DNA from: Bacterioplanes sp965233665
Lineage (GTDB): Bacteria > Pseudomonadota > Gammaproteobacteria > Pseudomonadales > Oceanobacteraceae
Reading direction: 5' to 3'
Length of the DNA: 64,000 bases
Assembly (NCBI GenBank): GCA_965233665.1
Contig: CBDDTG010000045.1
Span: forward strand, 1-64,000
Below the pieces are notes generated by a model, which saw nothing but the letters and a program-made list of their open reading frames with translations, had not been told where the DNA came from and ran no database searches. This document shows positions 1 to 9,151 of the stretch, piece after piece. Each line of letters opens with the position of its first letter. Positions within the stretch are counted from its first letter, which is position 1. The position numbers were made by a program, and so were the translations under genes.

Positions 1-590
1 TTTCGCCATGCCACTGGCTTCCATATTTTTGCAGGCAAAACGACTGCGTAGCTGCAAGCTGCAGTTCAGACTGTAATTGCGCAGAGACTGGAATAAGCGC
101 ATGCCCAACTCATCTAGGTTGTTGCAGTGATGCACATCGAGTAAAAACTGAATATTTACCCCTAAATCCGAGGTGCCCGTCATGGCCAGAAAGGCCATCT
201 CGTTGGCTTGCTGCAGTTGCTGTCGCAGTTGATCACTGGCTATTTTGTTCATGACCAGGCGATCAATACGACCGCGCAGCTCGGCCAGCGCCGCCGGGTC
301 GATGCAATCATCGCAGCCCGCGTCATACAGCTTTAAGCGCATCGATAAGGCTTCTTCTGGCGCCACACCACCAGCGGCGTGCTGTCACTCGCCTGACGCA
401 ATTGCCGGCAAATACTCAGCAAATCCGCCTCACTGACGCTACGCGCGTCAATCATCATCAGTGCCACGCGCTCGTTAATATCCAGCTCTTCGTCCGGGCG
501 GGAAAACAAACATTGGTAATCCGGTTGCAGCCATTGGAGCAAGTCCGGCTGTCTTGGTAGGGAAACAATCAGTGCCAGGTGCTCGGCCAT
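1..590 (-). pseudogene. Response-regulator-like protein, frameshifted, 3' end outside the window
   Basis: Reading leftward from an ATG at 590, the first 85 codons look like a degenerate receiver domain (MAEHLALIVSLPRQPDLLQ, then VALMMIDARS in place of the phosphorylatable-Asp strand). That frame stops at 333. A second frame continues the fold from about 365 to the window edge: PEEALSMRLKLYDAGCDDCI followed by a conserved-looking helical region ending NMEASGMAK. The pair LKLYDAGCDDCI...LRGRIDRL matches the end of receiver domains (AGADDYI...ELxARI). The reading frame therefore shifts once near 363-372. It lies 93 bp downstream of the LuxR-type regulator on the same strand, so the two may be cotranscribed. 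The effector domain is not recognised. Either a true pseudogene or a single-base sequencing error. Confidence 0.5.
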
Positions 591-683
591 TCCATCAGCC
601 TCATGAATTAGACATGCTTTGGGTTTAGCTGACAGACCTCATTTTTGCCACCAAGAAGGCGGCTTGAAGCGGTTTTTCAGCCG

Positions 684-3280
684 TTAGAGCAAGAGCATTT
701 CTTTGGCCCGGTGAATTGCCTGTGTACGGCTGCGAGCGCCCAGTTTCACGTTGATCTTGCGCGCATGGGTTTTCACTGTGTGCAACGAAATAAACAGCTG
801 GTCAGCGATTTCTTGATTAGAAAAGCCCTGTGCCATTTTGCGCAGCACATCGAGTTCACGCGCACTGAGCCGGCCACTGCTTCGGGCGCAGCGCTGGGCG
901 AGGCCACGCCGGCATTGCCTGCTGGCAGCCAAACACTTAAATCCATTTGAATGCCCTGACGCTCCAGCAGCTGCTGTATGCGGCTTTGAATCAAATGGCT
1001 ATCTGGATGCTGACGTGACTGCAAGGCGCCAGCGCGCACCAACTGCATCACTTGATTCATCAAGCTGCCACGACTGTGCTGCAACCAATCTTCAGCCTGC
1101 TGCAGGCAAGCATCGTAATCCTGAGCCACCAAATACAAACGCGCCTGAGTAACGGCTGCCAATCCTGGCAACATGGGGAACACTTCTGGGCTGGGCAGTT
1201 CATGGCAAGCACGGCCACGGCAGATTTCATCAATGCAGCCCTGTGCCCGTTGCAGCTTGTGCTGGCTGATCCAGACATTGGCTTTTACCAGCAGCAACCA
1301 ATCGTAGCCCGACTGCGCCACACGCCAACGCTGCATCAAACGCTCTGCTTGATCCAGCCAATCCAGGGCACGATCACTGTCGCCCACTGCCGTGGCACGC
1401 ATGGCTTGCACGGCAAAGCCGTAACACACGGCGGTATCATGGGCACGCACGCTGTCGCCCATGCCCTGCTGTAACAGTTCGGCCACCCTGGCCTCGTCTT
1501 GCGGACGACCATGCAACCACAATAAAAACGCGCGATACAGCAGCAGCCGCCCACGCGGCAGTGGCGCCGCCGGTTGCCGCCCTTCCTGCAACAAGGCCAA
1601 GGCTTGTTCAATGATCTGGCCAGCACGGCTGATATTGCCGCGATTAAGCTCGATGCGGGCGTAATCGTATTGCATCAAGGCTTCCATGGCGGTGGCGCGG
1701 TGATGGCGGGCGACATCTTGGGCGTAGCGATTCCACAACCGCGCGCCATCAGGGTCGTTGCGTGACAGCGCCAGATGCGCCAGGGTGCTGCTCATCAAAA
1801 TGCGCAGGGCATAGCGCTGAGCTGGCAGCTGTTGCAACGCTTGCTCACACAGCTGCTGCGCCCGTTCAAGCTGCCCTTGCAAGCGAGCACTGTAGCCTTG
1901 CAGAGCATAAAGCTCGGGCGCTGGTAGCTCGCTGTGTTGCAGCTGCTGCAACAGTGGTAAGGCATGTTCTTGCTGCTGTGTCAGCAGCCAAGCCCAAGCG
2001 GCCATTTGCATGCTACGTGGGCTGGCCATGACCAGCTCGCTGCCGGCTTGTTCGAACCAGGCCAGCAGACCTGCAATGTCGAGGTTGGCCAGAATCGCCT
2101 CGGCTTCCTGCTCGACCCAGTGAGCCACACTGTGGGTTAAACCGGCGGCCTGGGCATGGCGCAATGCCGCCACGGATTCGCCATGCTGAGACAACCAATC
2201 AAAAGCGCGCTGATGCAGCGCCTGACGCTCAGCCAAGGGCACGCGTTCTGCCAGTACGTCGGCCACCGGCGAAGCAACCGCAAACCAACCCGGATGTGAA
2301 GGCTGCGGGCGAATAAATAGCTGCTGCTGACGCGCGTGCTGTAAGTGCTGGTGATAGTCTGGCGTCGCCAAGCAATGTTGCAATAACGACTCATCGAAGC
2401 TGCGCAGCACGGCAGCTTGGCACAAAAAGGTCGCCAACTCGGGCGGCAACTGCTGCAGGATCGCATCGTGCACATAGTCAGCGATGGCCGGGAGCACCTC
2501 GGCAACAGGCAGTGACTGCTGCGTGCGCTGGCTTTGGTTTAACCAAATCCGCAGTGCGGCCGGCCAGCCTTGCAGTTGCTGATTCAGCTCCGCCAGCCCA
2601 TGCTCCGACAGCGGCATTTGGCTGTGCTGCAACCACTGGCGCGTTTGCTGCTCGGTAAATGCCAGTTCGCGCTGACGCAACCACACCACATGATCCAGTA
2701 CCTGCAGTCGGCCGTGCCCGGCGGGCAACCAACGGCTACTAAGCCACAGCTGAATGTTATCGGGCAGCTGTTCGATGATCAGATTCAAGACTTGCCAGGC
2801 GTTTTGCAGGTAATGAGTGTCGTCTAAACACAGCAGCAATGGCTGTTCAAAGCTGCTGGCTTCTTGAATCCACAGCAGTAAAACACCGCCGATATCAACG
2901 TCACCACGTTGCTGAGTTGCCTGCCAGTGCGCCAGAGCATCGGTGGCAATGCCAGGCAGTTGCGCTTCGGCAAGTTCTAAAAAGTGCCGTAAGAATGCAG
3001 CTGGGCTGGCGTCACTGCTGTCCAGTGACATCCAGACCACGGGATGCTCAGCGCAATGACGACGGGCCTGCTCTGCCATCAATTGAGTTTTGCCAAACCC
3101 GACGGGCGCCAACAACCAAACAATACGCGCCCGAGAGGCGGGCCAAGCAATGCCATCGATCCGCGGCAACCAAGGAACACAAGGGTCTGGAATGCGCGCT
3201 TTAGCCGCAATGCGGGCGGCGAGGGATTTTTGTTCCAGGCGCTGGGCCCAGGGGGACAAGGAAGACGGCGTCAGCTCCAT
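684..3280 (-). pseudogene. MalT/LuxR-type ATP-dependent transcriptional regulator, one frameshift before the HTH
   Basis: Large STAND-type regulator of about 865 residues. The N-terminal NTPase part carries a Walker A motif (APVGFGKTQLMAEQ) and a Walker B motif (PLLLCLDDTHYL), followed by a long Gln/Leu/Ala-rich helical repeat region typical of the MalT family. The C-terminal LuxR helix-turn-helix (RLSARELDVLRKMAQGFSNQ, then IADQLFISLHTVKTHARKIN) is present but in the next frame. The frame shifts near 868-880, so the uncorrected product ends at 773 without its DNA-binding domain. MalT relatives bind a small inducer and ATP and then activate sigma-70 promoters; the inducer here is unknown. The closest targets would be the downstream response-regulator-like gene or the divergent neighbourhood. 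A hypothesis of recent inactivation competes with sequencing error. Confidence 0.7.
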
Positions 3281-3338
3281 GCTCTGGCTTCAGATCGGCA
3301 GTGAGGAAGCAATCTAACCACGACGTCTACGGGAACAC

Positions 3339-3363
3339 AAACCGGCGGCGGCGCCGCCGGTTT
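3339..3363 (-). terminator. GC-rich hairpin terminator downstream of the TonB receptor
   Basis: AAACCGGCGGC pairs with GCCGCCGGTTT around a very short loop, 9 bp beyond the stop codon of the leftward TonB receptor gene. The T tract is short (TTTG), so termination strength is uncertain. Confidence 0.55.
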
Positions 3364-3371
3364 GCCTACCG

Positions 3372-5549
3372 TTAAAAGCTGACCTTTACGCCCAGGTTGG
3401 CACTGCGCGGTTTGCCCGGACGATAGCCATAAGGCTTAGACGCCACTTCGTATTCCGTCGCCAGCACGTTATCAACGGTGGCGTACAGCTGCACGTCTTG
3501 CAGCGCCCGATAGCGAACCGACAAATCCAGCACTGTGTAGGCATCAATGCGTTCGTCACCTGGGATGCTGCCGGTTCCTGGCGTATCCCGCATGTCACTT
3601 TGGTAAAGCAAAGACAAGTTGAGCGCCAATGGGCCGCGCTCAATACCGGCCTGGGCATTTAAACGATGCTTGGGCAAGTAAGCCAACTCTTCACCAGCGA
3701 CGATGTTGTTATTGCGGTCGCCAAACACACCGCTGTCATCGGCGAAGTTGGCATCAAACTCACCGTGAGAGTAGGTGTAGGTCAGCGCCAGCGGAATGAT
3801 GTGCGCGCCAGCAAAAAGGTACTTATTCCAGCCAGCTTCGACGCCATACACTTGGGCGGCGCCAGCGTTGAGCTGACTGTCAACCACGCTGTTATCACAG
3901 CCATTGGAGAAACTGCAGGTGCCGGTCAGCTCGATGTAATCGTTAAAGAACGCAATGACTTCCGCCTGACCCAAATCGCCCTGATAACGGCTACCGAACT
4001 CATAGTTGATGCTTTCTTCTGGATCGGTTTCACCATTTTTACCCGGTGTGGTGGCGCTGTAGCCCTTATAGACGCCGGCCAATACGCCCACTGTTTCGGT
4101 GAGCTGTGAGTACACGCCCACACCTGGCAGCAATACCGATTCGTTGCTGTCGGTCTTGTTTGAATCATTGCTGTATGTGGTTTCTTCGGTGTCGATTTGC
4201 TCCGAGCGCAGGCCAAGGCTCACTGTGGTTTGATCCCAGTGAATATCGTCCTGAATGTAGAGCGCCAACGCTTGTGCCTTGCCTTGGTTATCCAGCGTGG
4301 TTTCCACCTCGCCGACCTGGTTTAGCTCGCCGCCAAGCAACATGTCGTAGGCTGCTTGGCTGTGCTGACGTTCCACTTGATCTTGGTGGTAGCGCACGCC
4401 CACTTCGATATCGTGTGCCAGATTCAGCCACTGCAGCGCTAGGTTTAACCGGCTTTGCACGCCCTGGGAAATGTATTGACGATCATTGCTGCCGATCATC
4501 AACTGCTCGTTGATGTTGGCCGAGCCTTGCTCGCCGGTGAGCACTCGGTAGAACTCACCATTCACACCCGAGGGATCTTTTAATACGGTTTGCAGCAATG
4601 GGCCATTGCCACCGAAGCCATTGATTTTAAACCAGTCGCGCTCAAAGGTATGGCGGTACACATCCGTGGTCAGGCTGTGCTGAGACCAGTTGAGTTGGTG
4701 GGTTAAATGCAGGGTTTGGTGCGTCCAGTCCATGCGATCCAGCTGGCTGGCGGCATAGCGACGGTAAGGGTCGTCATCAAAATCGGCGCGGGTCAGGCCA
4801 AGGTAGGTCTCATCTGACACTTCATCGGCGTAGCCGGCTTTCAACACAAAGCGCTGGGCCAACTCACCGGGCAGCGTCCAGCTCAATTTTAAATTAAGGT
4901 CGTTGCGCTCAAAGCCGGTGTCGCCACCGCCATCGAGTTCTTTAAAACCATCGCTTTGCACCCGCAAGCCTTCGATCAAATAGCCAAACTGCCCCGCTTC
5001 TTGGCCATACCAACCGTGGTAGCGCTGAAAATTGTCGCTGCCGTATTGCAGATCCAGCTCGCCAGCCGCTAAGTAAGGCATCGCTCGGCTGACTAGGTTA
5101 ACCGCACCGCCAATGGTGGCTGGGCCGTATTTAATCGCCGATGGGCCTTTAAATACTTCGACCGCACTCATGCGCGACACATTGGGGAAATAATACGCAG
5201 CCGGCGCCGCATACGGCGCTGGGCCGGACAGCACGCCGTCTTCCATCAGGGTGACTTTTTTACTGCGATCCGGGCTGGTGCCGCGCAAGCCAATGTTGGG
5301 GCGCAAACCGTAGCCGTCTTCTTCTTGCAGGTTAACGCCAGGCACGGCATTCAAAATGCGGTGAATATCGGTGTACTCATAGGTGTCCAGCGCTTGCTGG
5401 TCGATGAGGGTGGCGGAGCCGGGCTGCTTCAGCACCTGATCTTCACCGCCGGTAATGTAAACCTTATCCAGTGCTACCTCGTCTTGCGCCGAGGCGACGG
5501 CAGGCACCAATAAACTGATACCTACCGCTGCAGACCACCAATGCGACAC
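3372..5549 (-). CDS. TonB-dependent outer-membrane receptor, FecA-like
   Basis: Outer-membrane active transporter of about 725 residues, probably for a ferric chelate. After a signal peptide (ISLLVPAVASAQ) comes a TonB-box-like segment (DKVYITGG), a plug domain (ILNAVPGVNLQEEDGYGLR; LRGTSPDRSKKVTLMEDGVL; VEVFKGPSAIKYGPATIGGA) and a 22-strand-type barrel ending in the C-terminal aromatic signature LGVKVSF. The plug wording TSPDRSKKVTLMEDGV followed by PAPYAAPAAYYFP is typical of the FecA branch. I place the start at the GTG at 5549, seven bases after AGAGG; an in-frame upstream ATG at 5597 has no ribosome site and spoils the signal peptide. A Fur-box-like sequence sits just upstream, fitting iron repression. 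Unlike the receptor at 37-39.6 kb, this gene is intact. The substrate is inferred only. Confidence 0.88.
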   Translation of the reverse strand: MSHWWSAAVGISLLVPAVASAQDEVALDKVYITGGEDQVLKQPGSATLIDQQALDTYEYTDIHRILNAVPGVNLQEEDGYGLRPNIGLRGTSPDRSKKVTLMEDGVLSGPAPYAAPAAYYFPNVSRMSAVEVFKGPSAIKYGPATIGGAVNLVSRAMPYLAAGELDLQYGSDNFQRYHGWYGQEAGQFGYLIEGLRVQSDGFKELDGGGDTGFERNDLNLKLSWTLPGELAQRFVLKAGYADEVSDETYLGLTRADFDDDPYRRYAASQLDRMDWTHQTLHLTHQLNWSQHSLTTDVYRHTFERDWFKINGFGGNGPLLQTVLKDPSGVNGEFYRVLTGEQGSANINEQLMIGSNDRQYISQGVQSRLNLALQWLNLAHDIEVGVRYHQDQVERQHSQAAYDMLLGGELNQVGEVETTLDNQGKAQALALYIQDDIHWDQTTVSLGLRSEQIDTEETTYSNDSNKTDSNESVLLPGVGVYSQLTETVGVLAGVYKGYSATTPGKNGETDPEESINYEFGSRYQGDLGQAEVIAFFNDYIELTGTCSFSNGCDNSVVDSQLNAGAAQVYGVEAGWNKYLFAGAHIIPLALTYTYSHGEFDANFADDSGVFGDRNNNIVAGEELAYLPKHRLNAQAGIERGPLALNLSLLYQSDMRDTPGTGSIPGDERIDAYTVLDLSVRYRALQDVQLYATVDNVLATEYEVASKPYGYRPGKPRSANLGVKVSF

Positions 5550-5614
5550 AACCACACCTCTTTGTCTGTGAAAAAATGGTGGCCAATTTAACCACAAACG
5601 CTATTCGATATTAA

Positions 5615-5635
5615 GAATAATCGCGGTTATCATTT
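5615..5635. promoter_or_regulatory. Candidate Fur box between divergent TonB receptor and hydroxylase genes
   Basis: On the minus strand the site reads AAATGATAACCGCGATTATT, a degenerate match to the TGATAATnATTATCA core of Fur operators, within an AT-rich divergent promoter region of about 120 bp. Placement and neighbouring iron genes support it; the match is imperfect. Confidence 0.45.
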
Positions 5636-5670
5636 GCACAATTCTACGTCTTTAGGTGCCGCTGTTTTTG

Positions 5671-6546
5671 ATGCCGGATGAGTCTCTTACCACTGTGTTT
5701 TCCTGGTTGCTGCAGCCCGGCCAGCGCACCTTTTGGGGCTTTTGGCTCAGCACCGTATTGATCGCGTTGATCTGGGCCGCTCAGCGCTGGTCTGTGCGTG
5801 CACCGCTGCTGCGCCAATGGCTCAGTCGCGATTATTGGTGGCACCCATCGGCGCGTCAGGATTATGCGCTGATCTTGCTCAACGCCCTGCTGTTCATGCT
5901 ACTGGGCAGCGCCACATTGGTATTGATTTTGATGTTGGCCAATCTCAGCTATGAGCTGTGGTCACTCGCTCTGCCGCCGGCGGTATTGGCCAGTAGGCAT
6001 GGCATCGGCGCCGTAACAGCCTACGCCTTAGTGTTACTGCTGCTCGACGATTTCAGCCGCTATGGCTTGCACCGCGCCTTACACAGTCGCTGGTTGTGGC
6101 GCATTCACCAGGTCCATCATTCAGCGGCTGTGTTAACGCCTTTAACATTTTTGCGCGTGCATCCGCTGGAAAAACTGTTCTATCAATGGCGTACCGCTTT
6201 GGTGCACGGCGGCCTTAGTGGCAGCTATTTTTTTGCCTTCGGCCAGCACGCTCAGCCTTGGTTAATTGCCGGCATCAGTGGCTCGGTATTGCTGTTTAAT
6301 TTGCTCGGCGCTAATTTGCGTCACAGTCATATTCCGCTGCGCTATGGCGCTCTGGAGCGTGTGTTCATTAGCCCGGCGCAGCATCAGTTTCATCACAGCC
6401 TGCAAGGCAATCGCAGCAATTATGGCTCCATGTTGGCCATTTGGGATGGGCTGTTTGGCAGCTGGCAAAGCGGTGCCCAGAAAGCGCCTCTGCCGCAAAG
6501 ACATCACCACCTGATCCAGCAACTGCTGTTAAAACGAGTTCCGTAA
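5671..6546 (+). CDS. Sterol desaturase / fatty acid hydroxylase superfamily membrane protein
   Basis: Integral membrane di-iron enzyme of about 290 residues. Hydrophobic segments (FWGFWLSTVLIALIWAA; LILLNALLFMLLGSATLVL; AVTAYALVLLLLDDFSRY) alternate with the superfamily's histidine clusters: HRALH, HQVHHS, NLRHSH and HQFHHS. These His boxes bind the two irons that hydroxylate or desaturate a lipid chain; the substrate cannot be told from sequence. The gene starts a rightward unit with the DUF1513 gene only 2 bp downstream, divergent from the FecA-like receptor. I prefer the ATG at 5671; an in-frame GTG at 5656 is possible and neither has a good ribosome site. Co-location with iron genes may reflect its iron requirement, but that is inference. 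Confidence 0.85.
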   Translation: MPDESLTTVFSWLLQPGQRTFWGFWLSTVLIALIWAAQRWSVRAPLLRQWLSRDYWWHPSARQDYALILLNALLFMLLGSATLVLILMLANLSYELWSLALPPAVLASRHGIGAVTAYALVLLLLDDFSRYGLHRALHSRWLWRIHQVHHSAAVLTPLTFLRVHPLEKLFYQWRTALVHGGLSGSYFFAFGQHAQPWLIAGISGSVLLFNLLGANLRHSHIPLRYGALERVFISPAQHQFHHSLQGNRSNYGSMLAIWDGLFGSWQSGAQKAPLPQRHHHLIQQLLLKRVP

Positions 6547-6548
6547 GC

Positions 6549-7658
6549 ATGAATCGCCGTCAGTTTTTACAACTCTCCTGCGCCGCCATGGCCATGTCCG
6601 CTGCTGCCGGCAGTGGCATTGCGCTAGCACCCAGATCTCAGCGGTTGCTGGTCTCGGGTTACCGCGACCAAGCCACTGAAACTCACTTTGGTATTTTAGT
6701 GGTCGACGCCGAGGGCATCATACACGCCGATTTCAGCGTGCCTGAGCGCGTGCATATGGCCGATCTTTACCCGGGTGAGCCCAGCGTATTGGTGAACTCG
6801 CGCGCTCCCGGTGCGCCCTTGCGGCGCTACGATTTTGCCGGGCAACTGCAAGCACACTTGCCCGTTCCCGATGGTTTTCATTTAGAAGGCCACGCCGTTT
6901 TTTCAGCCGATGGCCAGGTGCTGTATGCCAGCGCCAGTGACTATCGCCGTGGCGAGGGTCGGTTATTGGTCATCGATGCTCACCGCCTCACACTGCAGGA
7001 TATTTGGCCGACTCAAGGCGTTGGCCCCCATGAACTGGTGTTGCAGGGGGATGATATTTACCTCGCCAACACGGGCGTGCGCACCCACCCAGACAGCGGC
7101 CGCAAAGCGCTCAATATCGACAGCATGCAATCTGAGCTGGTGAAACTCGATGGCAATAACGGTGAGCTGCTGCAACGTTGGGCTTCACCGCGCCAAGCGT
7201 TAAGCGCCCGCCATCTCGATGTGTTGGCCGATGGCAAAGTGCTGGTCGGCTGTCAGTACCAGCGCAAAGATGCCCGCCCACCCTGTGTTGCCCTAGCGAC
7301 GGCAGACAACGAACAGCTGCAACTGCTAGAGCCAGACAACGACTGGTTGCATTGGGATATGCAGGGCTATAGCGCCAGTGTGCGGGCTTTTTCGCCTAAC
7401 TCAAAACACGCGGATGCGGCCTTGATTAGCAACCCCAGAGGGCACTTGCTCAGTCACTGGCAAGGGCCGACGCCAGCCTTGCAAGACACTCAAGCCATGC
7501 AGTATGCCAAGGGCATTGCATTGCTTGGCGATCAAGGCTGGATCAGCGCCGGGGCTGGTGAGCTGTGGCTCTGGCAAAACAGCGGGCTAACACAGCTGAG
7601 CAAGTCGGTAAAAACAGGTATCTGGTGGGAGAATCACTTGCACGGTCGTATTGTTTAG
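6549..7658 (+). CDS. DUF1513 family protein, Tat-exported
   Basis: Predicted periplasmic protein of 369 residues. It begins MNRRQFLQLSCAAMAMSAAA, a twin-arginine signal with the RRxFL core, so it is likely exported folded. The mature part reads as a beta-propeller-like protein (RLLVSGYRDQATETHFGILV; LEGHAVFSADGQVLYASASD; GVGPHELVL; LSARHLDVLADGKVLVG), the pattern of the DUF1513 family. Members of this family commonly sit in iron-regulated clusters with imelysin lipoproteins, as here. The ATG at 6549 begins two bases after the upstream stop, so translation is probably coupled; a longer in-frame extension to 6441 would overlap the hydroxylase gene and would lack the signal peptide. Molecular function is unknown. 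Confidence 0.85.
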   Translation: MNRRQFLQLSCAAMAMSAAAGSGIALAPRSQRLLVSGYRDQATETHFGILVVDAEGIIHADFSVPERVHMADLYPGEPSVLVNSRAPGAPLRRYDFAGQLQAHLPVPDGFHLEGHAVFSADGQVLYASASDYRRGEGRLLVIDAHRLTLQDIWPTQGVGPHELVLQGDDIYLANTGVRTHPDSGRKALNIDSMQSELVKLDGNNGELLQRWASPRQALSARHLDVLADGKVLVGCQYQRKDARPPCVALATADNEQLQLLEPDNDWLHWDMQGYSASVRAFSPNSKHADAALISNPRGHLLSHWQGPTPALQDTQAMQYAKGIALLGDQGWISAGAGELWLWQNSGLTQLSKSVKTGIWWENHLHGRIV

Positions 7659-7788
7659 CCCTGCAGTGCGTGCACAGCATCACAAAGTCAGCCGTTTTTT
7701 GCCGATACAGGCTGCACGCCAGTAATCATCGGCATAACCTGATAAATAAGTCTGATAAATGATCAGCTCAGTGTCAGGAGAAAACGCT

Positions 7789-9088
7789 ATGACACCATTA
7801 CGCCTAGCCATTTTGTTAGCCATTACTACCCCACTCACCCTGGTCGGCTGCGGCGGTGGTTCAAGTGGCTCCAGTGATTCAGATACCAGTACCGACAGTG
7901 GTAATGGCAGCAATAGTGGAGACAGCGGCTCAAACGGTGGTGACTCTGGCAGCGACAGGCAGCTCAGGAGATAGCAGTTCAGGCGCAGGCAGCGTCGCCG
8001 GTGATGGCCTGGGCGAGTTTTCCCTCGATATCACTGACGCTCCCGTCGATGACGCCAGCAAGGTCATCGTTGAGTTTACCGGCGTCAGTATCAAACCTGC
8101 CGAAGGCGAAGCCCTGAGCTTTGATTTTCCAGCGCCCGTTGCCATTGATCTGCTTAGCCTGCAAGGCAGCAGCTCAGCCGAACTGTTAGATGCTGTCGAA
8201 GTGCCTGCCGGTGACTATGAATGGGTGCGGTTAGAGGCCAATGCCAGCCTTGACGAAACCCTCGACTCTTATGTCGAAATGAAAGACGGCAGCCAGGAAG
8301 AACTATGGCTGCCGGGCAATAATCCTGAGCTCAAACTGGTGTCTGGTTTTACTGTGCCCGATACCGGCAGCGCAGACTTCACCATTGATTTTGACCTGCG
8401 CAAATCCCTTAACAGCAACCCTGGTCGCGGCGGCGTGATGATGAAACCCGTCATGCGTTTGGTGAGCAATGAAACCGCACGAGAAATTGAAGGCCAAGTC
8501 GCTGGCGAGTTGATTGCTGCTCAATGTGCCGATGCCTCATTGGATGATGGCGCTGTGTATGTTTTTTCAGGCGAAGCAACACCACAAGATTTACAAGGCG
8601 GCGATGGTGACCCGGTACTGACCGCCCTGGTGAATGCCAAGGAAGACAAATACACATTTGAATTAGGCTTTTTAGAGCCAGGCACCTACACCCTGAGTTA
8701 CACCTGTGATGCCAGCAGCGATGATCCTGAAGCGGCTGACGAATTAACCTTTGCTGGTACAGAGGTGGTCAATATCGAAGCCGGTGATGCCGAGTTTATT
8801 CTCGACGGCAGTGAAGATGGCAGCAATGTCGGTCAGGAAGACGATGACGAAGGCACAGATGAAGATGCCAGCTCTGACGACGATACCGTCGATGATGGTG
8901 CTAGTTCAGACGACGATTCCACTTCAGAAGATTCAAGCACAGACGATGGCGACGCTAATTCAGGTGATGATTCCACCTCAGAGGATTCAAGTACGGATGA
9001 TGGCGCTTCAGCGGATGGCGATAGCAGTGATGCCAGCGGTGAAGAAAGCAATGACACCAGCAGCGACAGTGGTAGCAGTGCAGGTTAA
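7789..9088 (+). pseudogene. DUF4382-type lipoprotein with acidic Ser/Asp-rich tail, one frameshift in the linker
   Basis: Starts MTPLRLAILLAITTPLTLVG-C, a lipoprotein signal with the acylated Cys, preceded by CAGGAG at good spacing. A Gly/Ser/Asp linker follows; the frame shifts in it near 7958-7962 (GGCAGCGACAGGCAGC), where the first frame ends at 7974 and the next carries on. The second part (GEFSLDITDAPVDDASKVIV; VEFTGVSIKPAEG; VPAGDYEWVRLEANASLDET) is the pattern of DUF4382, a carbohydrate-binding-like beta-sandwich found on surface lipoproteins. The last 80 or so residues are almost only Asp, Ser, Glu, Thr and Gly, with an imperfect internal duplication of a DDSTSEDSSTDDG unit. Because the shift lies in a low-complexity repeat, it could be slippage, phase variation or sequencing error. 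It is the last gene of the rightward half of the iron island. Confidence 0.65.
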
Positions 9089-9111
9089 ATACACAATATC
9101 CGCTAAATAAT

Positions 9112-9141
9112 AAAAAGGGCACCCATTTAGGTGCCCTTTTT
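9112..9141. terminator. Bidirectional rho-independent terminator
   Basis: AAAAAGGGCACC pairs with GGTGCCCTTTTT around CATTTA, giving a U tract on both strands between the convergent DUF4382 and imelysin genes. Confidence 0.9.
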
Positions 9142-9151
9142 ATTTGCGATT

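Noticed and set aside
9112..9141. Palindrome as a possible operator
   Set aside because: Position between convergent stops, GC stem and A/T tracts on both sides identify a terminator.
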